Positions 58,401 through 64,000 of a DNA stretch of 64,000 nucleotides are shown here, piece after piece. The notes below the pieces were generated by a model. The model was not told where the DNA came from. It did not search any database and worked only from the letters and a program-made list of their open reading frames with translations. The position numbers and the translations under genes were made by a program. Numbering within the stretch: position 1 is the stretch's first letter; the number at the start of each line of letters is the position of its first letter. Origin of the DNA: Streptomyces rimosus subsp. rimosus (GTDB lineage Bacteria > Actinomycetota > Actinomycetes > Streptomycetales > Streptomycetaceae); NCBI RefSeq assembly GCF_000720725.1, contig NZ_JOCQ01000008.1:1-64000 (forward strand), given 5' to 3'.

Positions 58401-60408
58401 GCTGCACCTCCTCGCCGCCGTCCCGGCCACCGCGGACCGGCCGCTGGCCGCCCTCGGCCTCGTGGACGAGGCGGAGTCGCGGCGGCTGCTGGTGGAGTGG
58501 AACGCGACGGAGCGCGGTGGGGGCTTCGCGGGTGTGGTGGAGCGGGTGCGGCAGCACGCTTTGGTGCGGCCGGATGCGGTGGCTGTGGCCGATGGTGAGG
58601 CGCGGGTTTCGTACGGCGCGCTCGCCGTGTGGGCTGATGGCGTGGCCGGGCGCCTGACGGACGCCGGTGCCGGACTCGGCTCCCTGGTGGCCGTACTCGG
58701 CGAGCCCGGGGCCCGCTATGTCGGCGGCGTACTGGGCGTGCTGAGCGCGGGGGCCGCCTGGCTGCCGCTGGACGTGGACGCGCCGATCGCCCGCCAGACC
58801 GGTCTGCTCGCGGACAGCGGCGCCCGCTTCCTCCTGGCCGGGCCGGGGGAGCTGGCCCGTGCGCGGGAGATCGCCGAGGCGTACGGCGGTGAGCTGAGCG
58901 TGCTGTGCCTGGACGATCCGTTCCCGGGTGCCGGGGCGCGGGTGGAGGGGCTGCGGCCGGTTGCCGGTGGTGAGGACGATCTCGCGTATGTGATCTACAC
59001 GTCGGGATCGACCGGTCGTCCGAAGGGTGCGATGGTGCACCGGCGCGGCATGGTCAATCACCTGCTGGCCAAGGTCGAGGACCTGGCCATGACCGACAGC
59101 GACGTCCTGGTGCACAACGCGCCGGTGACGTTCGACATCTCGGTGTGGCAGATGCTTGCCGCGCTCGTGTCCGGCGGTACGACGCGGGTCGTGGACCGGG
59201 TGACCTCCGCCGACCCGGACGCCCTCTTCGAGGTGACCGTCTCCGAAGGCGTATCCGTCCTCGAAGTCGTACCGTCGCTGCTGCGGGCCGCGCTGGACGC
59301 GTGGGAGACGGCGGGCGGCTTCCCGTCACTGCCCAAGCTGCGCTACCTCGTGGTGACGGGTGAGGCGCTGCCGGTGGACGTCTGCCGCCGCTGGTTCGCC
59401 CGTTACCCGGGGATTCCGCTGGTCAACGCCTACGGCCCGACCGAGTGCTCCGACGACGTGACGCACGCCGTCCTGACCGTGGACACCGACCTGGCGGGCT
59501 CCCGCGTGCCGATCGGCCGCGTGGTGCGCAACACCCGGCTGTACGTGCTGGACGACGCGCTGCGGCCCGTGCCGGTCGGCGTGCCCGGCGAGCTGTACGT
59601 GGCGGGTACGGGCGTCGGGCGCGGTTACCTCGCCGACCCCGCGCGTACGGCTTCGACCTTTATGGCCGACCCGTTCGGCCCGGCCGGTGAGCGCATGTAC
59701 CGGACGGGCGACCGCGTGGTCTACCGCCCGGACGGGCAACTGGAGTTCCTGGAGCGCCGCGATCACCAGGTGAAGATCCGGGGCCGCCGGATCGAGCTGG
59801 GCGAGATCGAGGCGGCGCTGCGGGCCGTCGAGGGCGTCACGGACGCGGCGGCGCAGGTCCACACCGACGCCGCCACCGGCCGCAAGCGCCTGGTCGGCTA
59901 CCTCGTCGGCCCGGCCGACGCCGCCCGCGTACGGTCCGACCTGCTGCTCGTCCTGCCGGAGTACATGGTCCCGGGCGAGTTCGCGACGCTGGACGCCCTG
60001 CCGCTGACCCCGAACGGCAAGGTCGACCGCAAGGCCCTCACCGCCCCCGAGGCCACCGCGCTGACGGGCGAGGGCCGGGCTCCGCGCACCCCGCAGGAAG
60101 AGGTCTTCTGCGCCGCCTTCGCGGACGTACTGGACCTGCCGTCCGTCGCCGCCGACGCCGACTTCTTCACGCTCGGCGGGGACAGCATCAGCTCCATCCA
60201 GCTGGTCGGCCGGGCCCGCAAGGCCGGGCTGGTGATCACGCCGCGGGACGTGTTCCTGCACAAGACGCCCGCCGCGCTCGCCGCCGCCGCCCAGGCGGCG
60301 CAGGACGCGCCGGCCGCCTATGAGCCGGTGACCGCCGACCAGCCGCTGGTCGCGCTGTCGGACGACGAACTCGACGAGTTCGACATGGACTTCGGGGACT
60401 TTCAGTGA
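52483..60408 (+). CDS. Nonribosomal peptide synthetase, C-A-T-E-C-A-T
   Basis: A 2641-aa two-module NRPS. C1 at ~8-430 (HHIVSDSF); A1 ~440-960; T1 ~970-1045 (GGDSISS); E ~1060-1525 (HHLAVDGVSWR, TVGWFTSAFP, FNYMGRF); C2 ~1550-1985 (DVLPLAPLQKGLLFL, HHSLVDGWSMP); A2 ~1993-2520; T2 ~2530-2605. Reading A4-A5 by eye, both A domains give the code D-I-W-E-V-T-A-D-D-K, close to the diaminobutyrate code DIWELTADDK I recall from syringomycin. With sbnA and sbnB upstream, diaminopropionate is the likely substrate of both. Module 1 makes the D form. The C-terminus is very acidic, perhaps a docking tail. GGAGG precedes ATG 52483. Confidence 0.93.
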   Translation: MTARIEPGLPLTAAQTEIWFDEQFADGDLAYNMADHFDIRGPLDAARLEAALRLALDEAECFRVRLTEADGEPRQTVEPLENLPYTTVDLSGEDDPQAAARAWMARDLDRPIDVTSFPLLRAALLTLGADHAYLYLCAHHIVSDSFVRPLFYRRLADLYTALHEGRPTDEGQLPPLKTLVDDEIAYASSRRAERDRAYWARTYADAPDPVSFSGREPVHASGFLRRSTTLPRPVVQRLRALAARAEVTWPTLVIAAAAAYTQRLTGADEILLTLPVNARTSAAGRSVPGMVANYLPLRVAVAPGATPEGLLRTVADALLRTLRHQRYRGDRVRRDMGLRADDRRPFGPFVNVLPPEPELTFGPCAVTLTNLSTGIVNDFMFSVSDSSGDDVEIHLNANPELYGAADLDAHRDRFAAFLDALSQAAPDRPLAGVGVLTEAESRRLLVEWNATERGGGFAGVVERVRQHALVRPDAVAVADGEVRVTYGALAVWADGVAGRLTEAGAGLSSLVAVLGEPGARYVGGVLGVLGAGAAWLPLDVDAPIARQTGLLADSGARFLLAGPGEVARAEEIVAAAGSGVRVLVLDEPFPGAGTRAEGLRPVAGGEDDLAYVIYTSGSTGRPKGAMVHRRGMVNHLLAKVEDLAMAEGDVLVHNAPVTFDISVWQMLAALVSGGTTRVVDRVTSADPDALFEVTVSEGVSVLEVVPSLLRAALDAWETAGGFPSLPKLRYLVVTGEALPVDVCRRWFARYPGIPLVNAYGPTECSDDVTHAVLDASSELGTRTPIGRVVRNTRLYVLDDALRPVPVGVAGELYVAGTGVGRGYLGDPARTASTFMADLFGPPGARMYRTGDRVVYRPDGQLEFLERRDHQVKIRGRRIELGEIEAALRSVEGVTDAAAQVHTDAATGRKRLVGYLVGPAGAEEVRAGLAKVLPEYMIPGEFVALDALPLTANGKVDRKALTAPETTAAPTAEGRAPRTPQEEILCAAFAEVLNLPSVAADADFFALGGDSISSIQVVSRARKAGLVFAPRDVFLRKTPAALATAAQAAQDAAAVVGTDDGVGELEIMPIAHQLREDGGPVAGPVGSFAQYVVVRVPDHVDSERLARALHAVTDRHDALRMQLDVPVEGLWTLKVRPQGSTDLTGAVSEVAVPADTDGDTVVVEQAAVAQRRLDPTAGHLIQAVLLDAGPGQPRRLLLMVHHLAVDGVSWRVLLPDLAAAWSAVEADRTPELAPVGTSYRSWSRLLADDARTAARTAELPLWAEHASAPDPLPGTRGLDAARDTYATARRLRLVLPAEQTAALLTEVAPAFHAEINDVLLTGLALAVADWRRRKQLADIGATDTLIELEGHGREQVVDNTDLSRTVGWFTSAFPVRLAPGELDWDEVWAGGDAVGSVFKRIKEQLRAIPDHGLGYGLLRYLNPQTSALLARHPRPRIGFNYMGRFGAAGAADWSLSGEGAAVGTAAAPEMPLQHVLEVTPVTEDRPDGPHLVADWLWAGEILPDEDARDIARTWFRALELLVTHAARPGAGGRVPSDLPLVSVTQDELDAYESELTGPGLADVLPLAPLQKGLLFLSEYERDGDGVDAYVLQLGLELGGDVDAARLRAACAQLLHRHPNLRSTFRHRESGAPVQLVPNTVEVPWRETDLSAEADGGAAVARLADEERARRFDLSDPAQAPLMRFVLARTGPDRHRFLWTIHHSLVDGWSMPLLVKELFTLYAADARPDALPEPAPYRDYLAWLAGQDTEAALAAWKDALHGVEEPTLAAPEGAGRAAVLADTVTLPLPEPLTTGLAAWARDRGLTLNTVFQGCWALLLGSLTGRDDIVFGAVTSGRPAEVPGVESMIGLFLNTVPVRVRARPEETVADLLAGIQERQSALMPYEHVGLAEIQNRAGIGDLFDTVLLFENFPLDEESVRASATGLRLLEAEARDGRHYPLSLAVLPSPGNRLDLRFDYAPDLFTEDAVTRLAGRLLHLLAAVPATADRPLAALGLVDEAESRRLLVEWNATERGGGFAGVVERVRQHALVRPDAVAVADGEARVSYGALAVWADGVAGRLTDAGAGLGSLVAVLGEPGARYVGGVLGVLSAGAAWLPLDVDAPIARQTGLLADSGARFLLAGPGELARAREIAEAYGGELSVLCLDDPFPGAGARVEGLRPVAGGEDDLAYVIYTSGSTGRPKGAMVHRRGMVNHLLAKVEDLAMTDSDVLVHNAPVTFDISVWQMLAALVSGGTTRVVDRVTSADPDALFEVTVSEGVSVLEVVPSLLRAALDAWETAGGFPSLPKLRYLVVTGEALPVDVCRRWFARYPGIPLVNAYGPTECSDDVTHAVLTVDTDLAGSRVPIGRVVRNTRLYVLDDALRPVPVGVPGELYVAGTGVGRGYLADPARTASTFMADPFGPAGERMYRTGDRVVYRPDGQLEFLERRDHQVKIRGRRIELGEIEAALRAVEGVTDAAAQVHTDAATGRKRLVGYLVGPADAARVRSDLLLVLPEYMVPGEFATLDALPLTPNGKVDRKALTAPEATALTGEGRAPRTPQEEVFCAAFADVLDLPSVAADADFFTLGGDSISSIQLVGRARKAGLVITPRDVFLHKTPAALAAAAQAAQDAPAAYEPVTADQPLVALSDDELDEFDMDFGDFQ
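53794..53925 (+). repeat. Near-identical copy of the A-domain 5' segment (partner at 58468-58599)
   Basis: These 132 bases match 58468-58599 with a single mismatch (at 53868) that I could find. The match continues at a lower but still high level through both A domains (53794-55370 and 58468-60045). The run starts gaggcggagtcgcggcggct and uses codons such as ttg, gat and gct more than flanking NRPS sequence. Confidence 0.85.
58468..58599 (+). repeat. Second copy of the A-domain 5' segment
   Basis: Partner of 53794-53925. Both copies start at the C-A linker, so the duplicated unit is the A domain with its linker rather than a whole module; the C domains are different. Confidence 0.85.
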
Positions 60409-60437
60409 GCTCGGCGAACGACGAAAGGAAGGGCGCC

Positions 60438-64000
<3,563 letters not shown>

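Noticed and set aside
52330..59115. Very long open frame (over 2200 codons) on the strand opposite the first NRPS gene
   Set aside because: It is antisense to a well-supported NRPS, has the Arg/Gly/Ala/His-rich composition of a GC-bias shadow, and shows no family motif. The same applies to the 1198-codon frame opposite the second NRPS.

Overview
This is a high-GC actinobacterial chromosome segment, almost certainly Streptomyces. The evidence is the GC-rich third codon positions, frequent GTG starts, 4-bp GTGA/ATGA stop-start overlaps, an Xre-DUF5753 regulator, a BlaI/M56 pair, a LytR-CpsA-Psr protein and a large NRPS locus. No rRNA, tRNA, CRISPR array, insertion sequence or phage genes were seen.

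Layout. 1-9.5 kb: the start of a gene on the minus strand, a membrane-anchored alpha/beta hydrolase, an OpuC/ProU-type quaternary-amine ABC transporter (two permeases and a lipoprotein, with the ATPase convergent), a stand-alone LigD polymerase domain, an oxidoreductase, a CDF metal exporter and a 77-aa protein. 9.8-14.5 kb and 22.2-29.8 kb: a cobalamin (corrin ring) gene set, cobL, cobM, cbiD, cobK, cobIJ, cobH, cobG and cobN, with a cobalamin riboswitch in front of cobN. These two parts are separated by about 7.7 kb of accessory genes. The accessory stretch holds an oxidoreductase-TetR pair behind a perfect palindrome, and a tightly overlapping cassette (75-aa protein, 42-aa peptide, HhH-GPD DNA glycosylase, radical SAM/B12 protein, thymidylate-kinase-like protein, NUDIX hydrolase) divergent from an Xre-DUF5753 regulator.

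29.8-37.8 kb: a strong bidirectional terminator, an LCP cell-wall protein, a BlaI/M56 pair, TerD and TerB. Three near-identical CTACA-N5/6-TGTAG type palindromes suggest one BlaI regulon covering this block. A PhoA-type alkaline phosphatase with a well-formed PHO box follows. 37.8-43.6 kb: an MFS exporter fused to a carboxypeptidase-regulatory-like domain, a GNAT acetyltransferase, a sensor kinase and an MMPL-like membrane protein.

43.9-64 kb (runs off the end): a nonribosomal peptide gene cluster. Its first operon encodes a FabH-like ketosynthase, a BtrJ-like ATP-grasp ligase, a BtrK-like carrier-protein-dependent decarboxylase, a carrier protein, a second thiolase-fold protein that has lost its active-site Cys, and an Sfp-type phosphopantetheinyl transferase. 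After a convergent response regulator come SbnB and SbnA homologues (2,3-diaminopropionate supply), a C-A-T-E-C-A-T NRPS whose two A domains are near copies with a diamino-acid-like code, and a second NRPS (C-A-T-C...). The likely logic is that an amino acid is loaded on the carrier protein and decarboxylated to an omega-amino acyl thioester, perhaps extended by the ketosynthase pair, and then joined to D- and L-diaminopropionate and further residues. I do not recognise the product.
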